Source: Clavelina lepadiformis (taxonomy: Eukaryota; Chordata; Ascidiacea; Aplousobranchia; Clavelinidae). Taken from it: a stretch of DNA of 64,000 nucleotides. Positions 33,161 through 45,270 of the stretch are shown here, piece by piece (the first letter of the stretch is position 1; every line of letters begins with the position of its first letter). The stretch spans positions 6,262,001 through 6,326,000 of the forward strand of contig NC_135240.1 in the NCBI RefSeq assembly GCF_947623445.1. Reading direction: 5' to 3'. The translations under genes and the position numbers were made by a program. The notes under the pieces are model-generated. The model was given only the letters and a program-made list of their open reading frames with translations, was not told the DNA's origin and searched no databases.

Positions 33161-36039
33161 TTAATGATAGTAGTGCGAGCCATCGTCGGAAAAATGTTGA
33201 AAAGCGTGGGTCCAGGTATCCATGGAATTCAACCACTTCTGGAATTCGATTCTCCACTTCGCTTTGACAGTATCAATCTCACCTTCACAAATCGTAGTTA
33301 ATATGGAACCACTAGTCGAAATTGACTTAAATTAGACTTACTTGTGGCGAACTCGAGGGCGGGAAGATATTTCTCCCAGAAAGCGCAGTAGAAAGCCTGA
33401 GGGGCCGGGCTTCTCATAATGTCGCCGTTCTTTGTGATTTCCAAGTAACCTTGGTCGATTTCGTGAAAGACTGGCCAAATTATCTGATGCTGGTGTCCAT
33501 CTGGCTCGGCGTGGCGGTGCAAGTGTCCATCTGGCTCGGCGTGGCGGTGCAAGTGTCCATCTGGCGAAGCATGTCCAGCTGGTCCGTTTGGATCTCTGTG
33601 ATATGACGTAATAAATGACAGAAATAACGAGAATTAAATAATCATGGTAAAATGAAATGTTTAAACCGACTGACCCGAATTTGGCAAAATTTGTCCAATA
33701 GTGAACCATTCGGTGCGATACTTCACGGTCGTCGTCATTGTAAATGCTGACGAAAGGGACACCTCCCATCATAGGAAGACCAAATACCAGCTCTATCTCG
33801 TAGCCGTGCATGACGTCAGCCCATTGTGGCCAGGGATTGGTTGAGAGGCGGTAGGAGAGATGATACATGAAGACATTCTTCCCAATTTGTGAATGGAGCC
33901 TGAAACGATAAATACGAAATTTTTCGTAACAAATACAATGAGCACAGCTGAGACGTGCAAGCTAACGGAAAGTGCGAGACCTACTTGGACAATCTTATGG
34001 TGGGGCAGCGGAAATGAAAATGGTCGATAATGTCGTTCAAAGCATCTCTGAACTGCGCCAGATTGGAAGGGTGCTCCCAGTCCATGTACATAAAAGCTAC
34101 GGAAGCCTTCCCCAACTCGTTGGTTCGTAGACCGCACTTCTCTATTCCTTTGTTGTATTGGAGTCTGTGTTGTGGTGGATAAGACAGCGTCAGTGCTGCT
34201 TGCGTTAGTTTGAGTAAGGAGCCTATAGTAACTTACTCGGTTATTAAGCTGTCTGTACTTATGTTGTAGCCGGGAACGGAGTGAAAGTTGAAGTAAGATC
34301 CCTCGTTTGAATTGAAGCCAACAAGGATGCCAATTTCGCCGTGTTTGCTCTTTTTGACCATCTGGCATATATTTTCAAAAAAATAAAACAAACTTGAACG
34401 AAATCAAAAAGTTAAAACTTTGAGTTCAAAATTTGTTTCACCACCACCTCTTTCGGATCCTCCGGAAGAAAGTCGGTCCCGTAAACCGGAGCAAAAGGAA
34501 AATCGAACATCTGTGACGTAAACCATGACGCGGAAAAGAGATCATCAACATCCTTGGATCGAAGACATTCCAGCATGATCTCGAAGTCTGTTGTTTCGCA
34601 AAAGAGTCGAGACGCCAAAAGTTTAGTACGTTCTAAGGCTGTGTCGAGACTAACGGCCGCCCACGGTGTCAGCGCATTTCCACTTTGTAGAATCACTCTG
34701 TAATCGGTCCATGGTCATTGCCTTGCTGGTGAGTTATATTAAACCAAATTTACCTGTTAAAAAGTCCACTGCTAGATGGCGCCAATGTGTGAAGAGAAAT
34801 AGACGCAGCGCCAGTACTTTCCCCAAATAACGTCACGTTGTTAGAGTCACCGCCAAAGTCTCTGATGTTTTCCTGAACCCACTTTAGCGCCCACTGCTGG
34901 TCCAGCATACCCACATTGCCTGGAGCCGATTTACCGAGGGGCGGGAGAAAACCTAGGGGACCCAGCCTGTAATGACAGACCAAGACCATAAGCAAACTAT
35001 GCATTATACTCGGGTACGGATACAGACGGAGAGATTATGACCAACAAATTTCAGGTCGTAATTTGACAACCTGGTCACTTCAAAAGACAAATCCCAGTCA
35101 AAATGCATTCACCTGTAATTGAATGAAACCACGATCACGTGCCCAGCCGCTGCTAGATATCTTCCGTCGTAAACCCGAAGTGCGGAGGTTCCGCTGAAAT
35201 ACGATCCGCCGTATATCCAAACCATCACAGCAAGGCGGTCTTCCTCGTGGTGGTCAGGGGTCCATATGTTCAAAGTAAGACAATCTTCGCTTTTACGGTT
35301 GGGTGCATTCCACATTTCCGCCCCTGAGTAAAGACGGGTTTTGTCACAATATGATTTATAAATCTTGAGCGGATAAACCTTACTTTTGAGCCAACTAAAA
35401 CTAAAACAAAATTTGTAAGCAATTTACAGTTATTACCGAAACCTTTTTAGGTAATTGGGCAGCTAGTACCAGAAAAGTGCTTGCCCAATATGTTCATATT
35501 GTAACAGAAACAACCTGGAAACCCTGAGAAAGTAGTGTCGTCTTGATGGAAGCAAGAGGGCCCGAATTCGCTGGCATTCAAAGCCTGTTGCCACGGTGAT
35601 GGGGCTTCTGGGGCCGAGAAACGTTCTGGAGCCACCGCGAATGGAATTCCAAAAAAGGATTGAACTGATTGCGGCTCTCCGTCGACATGAACGCTTTGTT
35701 GTTTACCGATTATTTCACCATACCTGGAAAAAGTTAAAATTTCAAACGTGAAGCGCTGTTTTGTTGAGTAAATCGACATTAAACTGCGGCAAAAGTGTTA
35801 TACCAGACAAAGAATTTGTGTTGCTTGTGTGCTTGTGAAGCTTGAAGTAACTGACCATTACCTCACAAGGCTAGAGGTCACTAGCGCTATTTATAGTTTA
35901 TTAGAACAATAGTGGCAATTATGACGTAATGTATTTACTTGGTCTGCACATGATGGTGACGAAGATGATGACGAACAGAATGAACATATTCCGAAATGAA
36001 AGTGAACACAACAGCAAGGGTAAGTAATTTGTGAAACAT
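33161..36039 (-). CDS. Cholinesterase 1 (AChE/BChE-like), with T-peptide exon
   Basis: Ten exons on the minus strand, from high to low: 35939-36039, 35515-35723, 35113-35323, 34754-34966, 34448-34697, 34237-34361, 33985-34164, 33675-33899, 33342-33595, 33161-33282; 629 residues. Signal peptide [19 protein letters not shown]. Conserved: choline-site Trp ([13 protein letters not shown]), nucleophile Ser in GESTGAAS, acid Glu in SNEGSYF, and His in [14 protein letters not shown]. All three triad residues are present, so a secreted hydrolase is expected. The oxyanion motif is IYGGSYFSG: Ser replaces the third Gly. The last exon encodes an AChE T-type amphipathic tail ([15 protein letters not shown]) lacking the terminal Cys. 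Exon 9 carries a duplicated 30-bp His-rich unit absent from cholinesterase 2. Confidence 0.92.
33493..33552 (-). repeat. Two 30-bp coding repeats in cholinesterase 1 exon 9
   Basis: Two identical 30-bp units encode [10 protein letters not shown] twice, preceded by a partial third unit. The paralog reads directly from [11 protein letters not shown] to HQLIWPVF. The net difference in this exon is 75 bp, so the frame is kept. The insertion lies in a surface-loop region before the C-terminal helix. Confidence 0.9.
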
Positions 36040-36890
36040 ATTTCTGCACGAAGGTATAATTGTTAAGCATTAGCAGGCGAGCAAGGTGATGCCTCAAGTT
36101 ACTCATCAACGCGATTTCTAAAGAGATCTATACAACCGCCAACAGACTCCAGAACACTGTAGCCATCGAAAGGTACACTAGCAACTGCAACCAGAAATGC
36201 ATAGGTTTCAATATCCATATATTCTTTAAGCTAAAAACTTAAGAGTCGAACGCCGCAAGTTTAAGCTGCTACCCAAAGGCGGACTGTTCTGTCAACATTT
36301 CCACTACAAACTTGCTGATGGCTGCATTTATCCAGCACTTAAACAAATCTATCACACGCCTGCAGCTAACTTCGAAACCACGTGGCTCGTGTCATAATGC
36401 CCATTTGTCGACTGCAGGAACAGAGCAGTGAAAAGAACTTATAACAAAGTTCCTGTTTCCTCGCAGCATTAACTTCGCAATTAAAATAACTCAGCCCTCG
36501 CAAGATGCAGCCTTTCTCTACTAACTGCGCTTCGCACGCTTATCAGCTGATTACTGCATTCACTACACGTTTCAGTGACGTCATAATTAAAAAAATTTTA
36601 GGACATTTTGATCTAATTGAGCAACTGAAACAAGCTGCACTAGTTAAGGAATTTATTTTCAGGAAAATATCGCCGGCAAAGTTATTTTAAACGACTCAAC
36701 ATTAGAAGCGTTCTGCAAAATGTATTTTCATAACTCAGGAAACTTTGCTAGAAATGTGATTGCGTAACTCTTGTTCCTACAATAACAATAATAATTTAAT
36801 TGGTATCACAAACAAGAAGTTATCAGAACTACCTTTGGGAAAAATGTTGTCAGATAATTATGAGCATACAGTATATACATAAGCACCCAC
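36040..36890. other. Region between cholinesterase 1 and CRD-4
   Basis: The genes are divergently arranged (cholinesterase 1 on minus, CRD-4 on plus). The part 36246-36552 is a clear duplicate of 44031-44346, upstream of cholinesterase 2, and shares AAGTTTAAGCTGCTACC and TTAACTTCGCAATTAAAATA. These are likely shared cholinesterase upstream sequences carried by the duplication. Confidence 0.7.
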
Positions 36891-36900
36891 GGGAATTCCC
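36891..36900. promoter_or_regulatory. kappaB palindrome upstream of CRD-4
   Basis: GGGAATTCCC, a perfect symmetric match to the kappaB consensus, embedded in the longer palindrome CCACGGGAATTCCCGTGG, 219 bp before the CRD-4 ATG. Confidence 0.55.
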
Positions 36901-37119
36901 GTGGTATCACCTTATTACTGTCCAGTTCGATGGACTAATTTTGCCTAGTCATAGCACCAGTGGGGAAATGTTAGGCTGTGGCAGGGTAGGCCTATATAGA
37001 CTCTTATAGGTCTATATAACAAGATACATGTGACCATGTGAGCATCGTAAAGTCATTTCTGCTTCTTGCTCTCATCGAAGTCTATTATACTGTAAACGTG
37101 GAGCCTTGACCACTTTGCA

Positions 37120-39030
37120 ATGAACTTAACAACAGCGTTTGTGTTTGTTGGACTTGTAAGTCTGACTGTAACAGTCAACTCCAAGCCAAGGTGAACATTA
37201 TTATCATTTGATTTAAATGACGTAAAAATTTAAAGCTATAGCCAGCCTGTCAGAAAGTTAATATTTACGTCAGACACTTTATTAAACAACAAACGTTTCT
37301 ACTAACCACTTCCAATTTTTAGTGGAAAAGCCAGAGCATTGGGAAAAGTAGCAGAGCAAGTTTTGGCCGAAGATTTCCTCAAAACAGACGCTTTCAAAAA
37401 AACTGTTCTTAGAGTTATTGATGTAAGTAGAAAAATGCTTACTTGTTATAGGCCTAACTAATTCATGTTAAAACACTAGTCCACACATTAAATAACAATA
37501 GATTTTGGAAACATGTTTTTAGAGTTATTGTTGTTAGTATCATACATGGTTATTTCTTACAATTCAATCAATGTTTTCAACTCTTAGCATGATACACTAT
37601 GGTCTACAATTATACCTTTATTAACTTGTGAAATAATAGTTTGCTGATATAACAATAGTTATAATAGATTAAATTCATGCATTTGTTTTAAGACTCGCAA
37701 ACAGAAAGACATAGATTGCCAAGCAAAGTTCGGGCCGTTCTATTACTTCAGCTACACTGGAGCATGCGAAAGTTGTTCAGTCCACTGCAGTCCACCTACA
37801 GAAGGAATGAAAAAAGAATGCTTGGAATACTGCAGAGATTTCATGACAAACCAAGTTTTAAAAGATGAACAGATCATTTTGAAATCAAACAATAAGGTAA
37901 AACCATTTGTTAAAAGTACATCCAGGTAAATATCATGCGTTAAAATTCTAAGTTGCGACACAAGTAAACTTTCATTTTCGTAAATCATTAACAGTATATG
38001 TCGAAAATTGATGCAATGAAGCCGTCTTTCGTAGGCTACTGAACAAACTGTTTACCTAATGACAAACCCTATAAAGTCGCTTCCCATTGTTACTTGAGTA
38101 GTTTGATAGTATTTGATTTGTGATAGTATTAGGTTGGTAATTGCTTCCGTTGGTCAGAATTTTGTCAGTTAACTAGACTAGATCAGTTGATCTGGATATT
38201 TAACCTGGTTGAATTACATTGAACCGATTGGCAGAAACTAGAAGATGATCTTGAAACAACAAACCAGGAGCTGAACGAAGCAAAAACTGACTTTGCAGGA
38301 AAGTTCTTTGGGCTTCTAACAGGATTTTTGGTCTTGATTTTGCTATTGATCGTCTTCCTTGTTTTGTTTCTACGTCACGTGAAGCAAACGTAAGTGCAGC
38401 ACGAACCTAGGACCTAGGTAGCCTATACATATAATATATAGTCTTATGGTGCTTCGAACGTCTTGCTAGGTTGCATGCTTCAAAACTAATATTGCCATCA
38501 CGGGTTTTGTGCAATTAGTATAGAGTCTGTAATATTACAGCACGTTGTTTGTGCCACTATAGACCTATAACGTTGGTTCCCAAAGTGGGTTCTGCGGACA
38601 TTTGGGGCTCCATTAAAAGTGCCAAGACTTCTGTGAAACAAATACATATATTGGGATAATCATGTATTGAACATATAATATCCAAATTATCTAGGTATAT
38701 GCAAATTACATTACAATCTAGTTGCATTAAAGCAGACATTTATTTGCTCCTTAAATATCTCCCACTCGAATCATTTGCTTATTCTGTGTTCCTTGGAAGT
38801 TCGAAAAATCCAGATGGGTTTCGTGCCTTGAGAAATTTGGAAACCACTGGCCTAAAGATTAACCAAAACATAAGCAGTTGTAGGCAACCTCGCAGCTTCT
38901 TGTATTTCGCAGATACGCAAAGCGTCCTCCACGTAATGCCAACCCATCCGGAGACAAGACAGAAGAAACCGAAATGAGTTCAAACACTCAGTGTTCTCAA
39001 GACTCTGATTTCGAGGATTCAGACGTGTAG
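37120..39030 (+). CDS. CRD-4: five-exon BCMA/TACI-like membrane protein
   Basis: Exons 37120-37190, 37323-37422, 37693-37896, 38235-38389 and 38913-39030 give 215 residues; sizes of exons 2 to 5 equal those of CRD-1. Signal peptide MNLTTAFVFVGLVSLTVTV. Exon 2: EQVLAEDFLKTDAFKKTVLR. Cys-rich module C66-x15-C82-x2-C85-x3-C89-x10-C100-x3-C104 with FGPFYYFSYTG. A charged heptad-like stalk (126-146) leads to a TM helix (about 149-171) of almost pure aliphatic residues and then RHVKQT. The tail is acidic and Ser-rich, ending EDSDV. It lies between the two cholinesterase genes. Poly(A) signal at 39308. Confidence 0.88.
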
Positions 39031-40377
39031 ATCCAAGCGTATAAATTTATTGTATCTCGTTCGTCGTTATACATTTGATAAAATGTGCAATTTTGAAAAC
39101 ATTCCAATGTACAGATTTGGATTTGTTTTTTATATTAGATTTATTGACTGTTGTAAACATTTCCACAATAACCTTTGTCGGTGTTACTGTAAGTTTTTAT
39201 GTTATTATGCAGAATATTTGTATATTTTTTGCAGTCAATACACCAAATGCAGATAGCAATGTTTTTTTTTGCTCATCCAAGCAAACAGTAAAAACGGCGT
39301 GAACCAAAATAAATGATACATCTGTTAAAAGGGGTCAAATAGGGTCAAAGGAGTCAAATAGCATATTGCAGTTTCGACCGAAAAGTAGAATGTATGAGCG
39401 AGAAATACTTTCAGGCTGAAATTACCGCGGCTGACGAATTAAAAAAAAGGGGAGTGAGTTAAACTGTTGCGAGCAAATTATGACGACTATTGCTGTTTTC
39501 ATTCAATTTGGGAGCGGTGTCATTCAACTGTTCTGGCTATTTCAGCTTTATATTCGTTACTAATCATTAGCCAATAATAATACCACCACTAGACTAAGGG
39601 AAGCTTCTACATATTTCAGTGTGTAAACTAAAGCGCTTTTTCGGCTCATGCAACTTGCCGCTAAGTGACAGCAAAGCGCAGAGCACGGAATATTAATTTA
39701 TTTAATACATAACGTGTTTAAAAAAACAGAAAATTTTTTAACTTACGTTAAAAATGTACAGATTGTACATTTACATTAACATTTCAATGTACTGAATCAG
39801 CACAAAATTTACTGACACAGTTTTCTACGTACTAGTGAAGTGAAGCGTGACTCCATGAAGTTACCTAGAAGATATGCCTACCTAGAAGATATGCCAGCTT
39901 TTTTTAACTACATAGTAAAGTAATTATCAATTATATTAATAATCGCATAATGCTTGTAAAAATAAATGAAGAAATTCTATAAAAATTTACAGGTCAATTG
40001 TTTTGTTTCCATGTTTCATGGCGGCAAAATATTAGTTACTTGACCAGGTCAAGGCTGGTTGCAATACCCCTTATCTTTTGCCATCGAAACATGGTTTTAA
40101 CTATTCGCAGTGAAACACTATGATGTAAATTCCTTCGTGTTATTTGGCCTTGAAAAACTGGGTATTAATAAAAGGTGAGACATCGTTGTTTGAAGAATTT
40201 TGAAGCGTCCAAGAATCGATGATGGAGTTTCCTACAAGATATGCCTACGTAGTTATATTTGAAAATAAGTTAATTGTATTAATGAAAGTCAATCTCAGAG
40301 CAGCATAATCAACTCGGCTCAATGTTGGCGTTCTGCCATAAAACGTTTTGAAAAAAAAAAAGGAAAACTGAGAAAAA
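39031..40377. other. CRD-4 3' UTR and convergent intergenic
   Basis: AATAAA at 39308. A short duplication CTACCTAGAAGATATGCC occurs twice near 39864-39895. No gene recognised. Confidence 0.45.
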
Positions 40378-43300
40378 CTAATGGATGTGACATCGCTGTT
40401 GGAACGATATTAATGCGTGTCTCCAGGAATCCATGGAGTCCAACCAATGGTGGAAGTCCATTATCCTAATCCTTTCGACATGGTCAATCCCACCTTGACA
40501 AATCATATCATTTTACATGGAAACACTAGTCGAAATTCAATCGTGCTTGTGAGTAATCCCCTAAACCGGTCTTACTTGTGGCGAACTCGAGGGCGGGAAG
40601 ATATTTCTCCCAGAAAGCGCAGTAGAAAGGCTGAGGGGCCGGGCTTCTCACAATGTCGCCGTCTTTTGTGATTTCCAAGTAACTTTGGTCGATTTCGTGA
40701 AAGACTGGCCAAATTAACTGGTGTCCCTCTGGCGCGGCGTGGCCGTTTGGATCTCTGTGATATGACGTAATAGGATGAAACGAGAGAACCAATGACAATT
40801 TAAAAACTGAAGGCAAACTAAAATATTTAAACCGACTGACCCGAATTTGGCAAAATTTGTCCAATAGTGAACCATTCGGTGCGATACTTGCCGATCTTCG
40901 TCATCGTATATGTTGAGGTTAGGGGAATGCCCAATCATAGGAAGACCAAATACCAGCTCTATGTCGTAGCCGTGCATGACGTCAGCCCATTGTGGCCAGG
41001 GATTGGTTGAGAGGCGGTAGGAGAGATGATACATGAAGACATTCTTCCCAATTTGTGAATGAAGCCTGAAACGACAAATTCAGAAAATATCTGTGTGATA
41101 AATAAACTGAACATGGCTGAGATGAAGATGTGAAAGTGGTGAAAATGAAAGCTTGTGAAGTAGGTAGAGATACAAGTAGAAACAAGTTCACTAAACCTGC
41201 AACATCGGCAAATCAGTTTCAATTTAACCAACCTCAATATGTAGTTCTGCGCATCAAGCAAGAAACGATTTATACTTTGAAAACGAGCTTACAGCAATGA
41301 AATAACTAAAGATACTGGTACCAACTTACTTGGATAGTCGTATGGTGGGGCAGAGGATGTGAAAATGGTCCACAATCGCGTTGAGAGCATCTTTGTATTG
41401 TCCTGGATTGGAAGGGTGTTCCCAGTCCTTGTACATAAAAGCTACGGCAGACCTTCCCCATTCGTTGGTTCGCAAACCACACATCGATATACCTTTGTTA
41501 TACTGGGATCTGGGTTGTGGATTAAGCGGTTGTCAGCGATCTTTGAAATATTTTCTTAGGTTAACTAACACGCCGTCGACAACTTACTCGGTCGTTAAGG
41601 TTTTTGTGCTGGTGTTGTCATGGGAATTCCAGAAAGAATTAAAGTAAGATCCCCCGTTTGAGTTGGAGCCAAGGAGGATGTCGATTTCAGGATGTCTGCT
41701 CTTGTTGACCATCTGAAGTATAGTAAAAAAAGGATACGGGATCGATAAATTCAAATTAAGTTGAAAATTTTGTTTCCGAAAGAGATCCACCTCTTGCGGA
41801 TCCTCCGGAAGAAAGTCGGTCCCGTAAACCGGAACAAAAGGAAAATCGAACAACTCTGAAGTAATCCATGACGCGGAAAACAGCTCATCAACATCCTTGG
41901 ATCGAAGACATTCCAGTATGACCTCGAAGTCTGTTGTCGGGCAGGAAAGTTTAGTGGCCATAACTTTAGTACGTTCTAAGGCAGTGTCGAGACTAACGGC
42001 CGCCCACGGTGTCAGCGCATTTCCGCTTTGTAGAATCACTCTGTAATTGGTCCATGGTCATTGCCTTGCTGGTGTGTTATATTAAACCAAAATTACCTGT
42101 TAAAAAGTCCACTGCTAGATGGCGCCAATGTGTGAAGAGAAACCGACGCAGCGCCAGTACTTTCCCCAAATAACGTCACGTTGTCAGGGTTACCGCCAAA
42201 GTTTTTGATGTTCTCCTGAAGCCATTTTAGCGCCCACTGCTGGTCGAGCATACCCACATTGCCTGGAGCCGATTTACCGAGGGGCGGGAGAAAACCTAGG
42301 GGACCCAGCCTGTAATAACAGACCAAGACCATAAGCAAACTATGGATGATTCTCGGGGACGGATACTTAGAGATTATGACCAACAACAATATTCAGGTCG
42401 TAATTTGACAACCTGGTCACTTCAAAAGAAAAATCTCAGTCACAATGCATTCACCTGTAATTGAATGAAACAACGATCACGTGCCCAGCCGCCGATAGAT
42501 ATCTTCCGTCGTAAACCGAAAGTGCGGAGGTTCCGCTGAAATACGATCCGCCGTATATCCAAACCATCACAGCAAGGCGCTCTTCCTCGTGGTGGTCAGG
42601 GGTCCATATGTTCAAAGTAAGACAATCTTCGCTTTTACGGTTGGGTTCATCCCATATTTCCGCCCCTGAGTGAAAAATCTGTTTCATCACAATATTCTTT
42701 ATTTGGTTCATAAAACATCTTTCAACATAGCTAAAAAATTCTTGTTTTGAGCCAAGCAAACTTTTGGTTTGTTGTTTTGAAATCGTGTAAGCAACCTACA
42801 GTTACCAACTGCAACAAAGATGCAAACCAAAACTATCAACAGGCCCTTACTAATTCTGAAAAACCAACCTGGAAACCCTGAAAAGGTAGGGTCGCCTTGA
42901 TGGAAGCAAGAGGGTCCAAATTCCGTGGCGTGCAACGCCTGTTGCCATGGTGATGAAGCTTCAGGACCAGAGAAGCGTTGTGGAGCTATCGCGAATGGTA
43001 TTCCCAGAAAGGCTCGAACCCCATGCGGCTCTCCGGTGACGTCAACGGTTACATGCTCTCCAATTACGTCACCATATCTGCAAAGCGCGATTGTAGCTTA
43101 AATGCCTTGTTTTTATACTTGTAGTCGGACTACCGACTTTGGTGGCCGTATGCACAGTTCTCACTTGTAGCACAACCTAGTGGTCATGCCACCGGTCGGT
43201 AGTCCGACTAGAGATGGCAGTACTTTGTATGCAGAGACCTCACTACACGAGTCTCGGAATAACTAGTGCAGTTTTCTACCTTTCTATGTTTGTTGCCAAG

Positions 43301-43903
43301 CAACAAGTTATGAGCAATACACATTGTTACATCATAACATTTCCTGAGCGTTCAAACAACCGTGAATATAACAACTTTGGCACATCGATGAATGAACTTT
43401 GACATATCGATGAATGTCATGTGTGCAAGTACCCCGCTTTCCACTACTATTGCGTAGTTAAGGCAGAAAACTCTTTGAAATGTTTTGCTTTAGAATTCAA
43501 CTCTTAGCTCCTAACTAGACATAAAATGCAGTGATTTACAAAAACTTGATTGTGATAAAGACGGCGTTTAGCTGAACCATGGTCAATACATGTGCGTCTA
43601 TGCTTTAACTATGTGTTGGAACTTATAGATAACTCCTCCTTCTAGACCGGCCAGTACTGGCAAATCCTATTGTCTCAGACATACGCATCCTTTAATTAAT
43701 TAGATCATAATGTCAATTATAACGTAATATATTTACTTGGTCGACACGCGAAGACGGTTGATTTGTTGATGGTCGAGATGTTGATAGGTGGCATGTTGAT
43801 GGTTGACATGTTGACGATAAGAAGAAGCCTTATAAAATACTAAACCGACAAATGTTAAAATAAAGAATCCAGCCAATATTACGAGCGCAACAACGCCTTG
43901 CAT
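40378..43903 (-). CDS. Cholinesterase 2, catalytic Glu replaced by Gly
   Basis: Ten exons, high to low: 43737-43903, 42869-43077, 42455-42665, 42097-42309, 41791-42040, 41588-41712, 41330-41509, 40841-41065, 40576-40754, 40378-40493; 624 residues. Exons 2 to 8 have exactly the sizes of cholinesterase 1. The N-terminus ([20 protein letters not shown]) is a long hydrophobic segment, a signal peptide or signal anchor. Choline-site Trp ([13 protein letters not shown]), Ser (GESTGAAS) and His ([14 protein letters not shown]) are present. The acid position reads SNGGSYF, where AChE has DEGSYF, so the triad lacks its Glu. The oxyanion motif is again GGSYFSG. The last exon is a diverged T-type tail ([14 protein letters not shown]) that keeps a Cys (QQRCHIH). 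Probably low or altered activity, perhaps a binding or adhesion role. Confidence 0.92.
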
Positions 43904-45270
43904 TTCTGCGTGAAGGTAAATATTAAGCAGCAGCAAGTTGGTGTCGTAGGGTTCTTATTAACACGACTTTTGAATACGCAATTGCATCCAGTTCTAAATT
44001 TCTTTACACAAGCACTAAACTTGAGCTTCGAACACAGCAAGTTTAAGCTGCTACCTTACGTCTGACTGTTCTGTCAACATTCTCACTACATATTTGTTAA
44101 TGATCCTGGCTGCATTTATCTAGCGCCTAAACAAAACCGTCACGCGCCTGCAATTGACTTCTCTACCACGTGGCTTGTTGCAGCAAAATGCCCATTTGTC
44201 GATTGCAGAAACAGAGCAGTGGAAAGAATTTATAAGAAAATTCCTGTTTTCCTCACAGCATTAACTTCGCAATTAAAATAACTCAGCCCTCGCAAGATGC
44301 AGCCTTTCTCCACTAACTGCGCGTCGCTTTCTTATCAGCTGATTGCTGAGTGGTGTCATAGTTAAGAGAAATTTAAGAGGTCTAGTTCTGACAAACTTAT
44401 TAAAAGACGTTGCATTAGTTAAAGGTCCTCTGCGATGGAATCTTCAGGTCATAGTGTTATTGCAAATAGTTAAATGCTTGACTTTCTTGTGCAGTGTTCT
44501 GTGTTCTGGTCATGCATCACTAACTTTACTTTAAAAGCGAAGTTTGCTTGTTCTTGAACTTTCTCTTTGAACAATTGCATTTTTTATTATATAACTTATT
44601 ATGCTTTTTATGCATTTGTAGATAACTTATAAAACAAATCACAGCGGTTTTAAGAGCTGTTACACATCTAGGCTGTCCTCAATTATTTAAATAATCAGGA
44701 AATTAGGTTAGCTTGTGCCGCTTGCTGTTGTCCTTACACATAGTCTTGCTCACTAGGCGGCGTGAAGTAGTCGCAAATGTATTTTTCAATTTTGTTCCGA
44801 TATTGTGTATGTTGGCTGATATTTTGACCATTGTATCAGGTGAAAAAAACGCAAGGTGTCGCTGTGGGGTTGATGTTGATGACGAAGTTTTAACAAATCA
44901 GGGTGCCGCAAAAAGTGCCGTCCGCATGCGAATGATTACGTTGCATTCGTCACGCATCATTGCATTAGTGAGACAAGTGCGTCACTTTGAGCGGGTTACT
45001 GCATGTAGGACAAATAAAAGCAGAATGCACTAAGTGAAGTGAACTTTACCTTGAAGATTGCTTTTATTTTTCTGTTTTTGCTAATTTGTATTTATTATTT
45101 TTATGATGTGTTTTAATAAAAACAAAAACAATCAGAGTGTTGTTGAAGAAGGTAAAATTAAAAAATAAATTACAGAAATATCATTCAGTCTTCCACTTTC
45201 CACTGTAGCGATAAGTAGCCCACATTTCATGGGTTAAATTGAAACAAAATGACCGCGATGAAGCTTTTGA
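43904..45270. other. Cholinesterase 2 upstream and intergenic
   Basis: 43904-44346 contains cholinesterase upstream sequence, with 44031-44346 duplicated at 36246-36552. Beyond it no gene is recognised; no CRD-type gene follows as CRD-4 follows the other copy. Confidence 0.55.
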
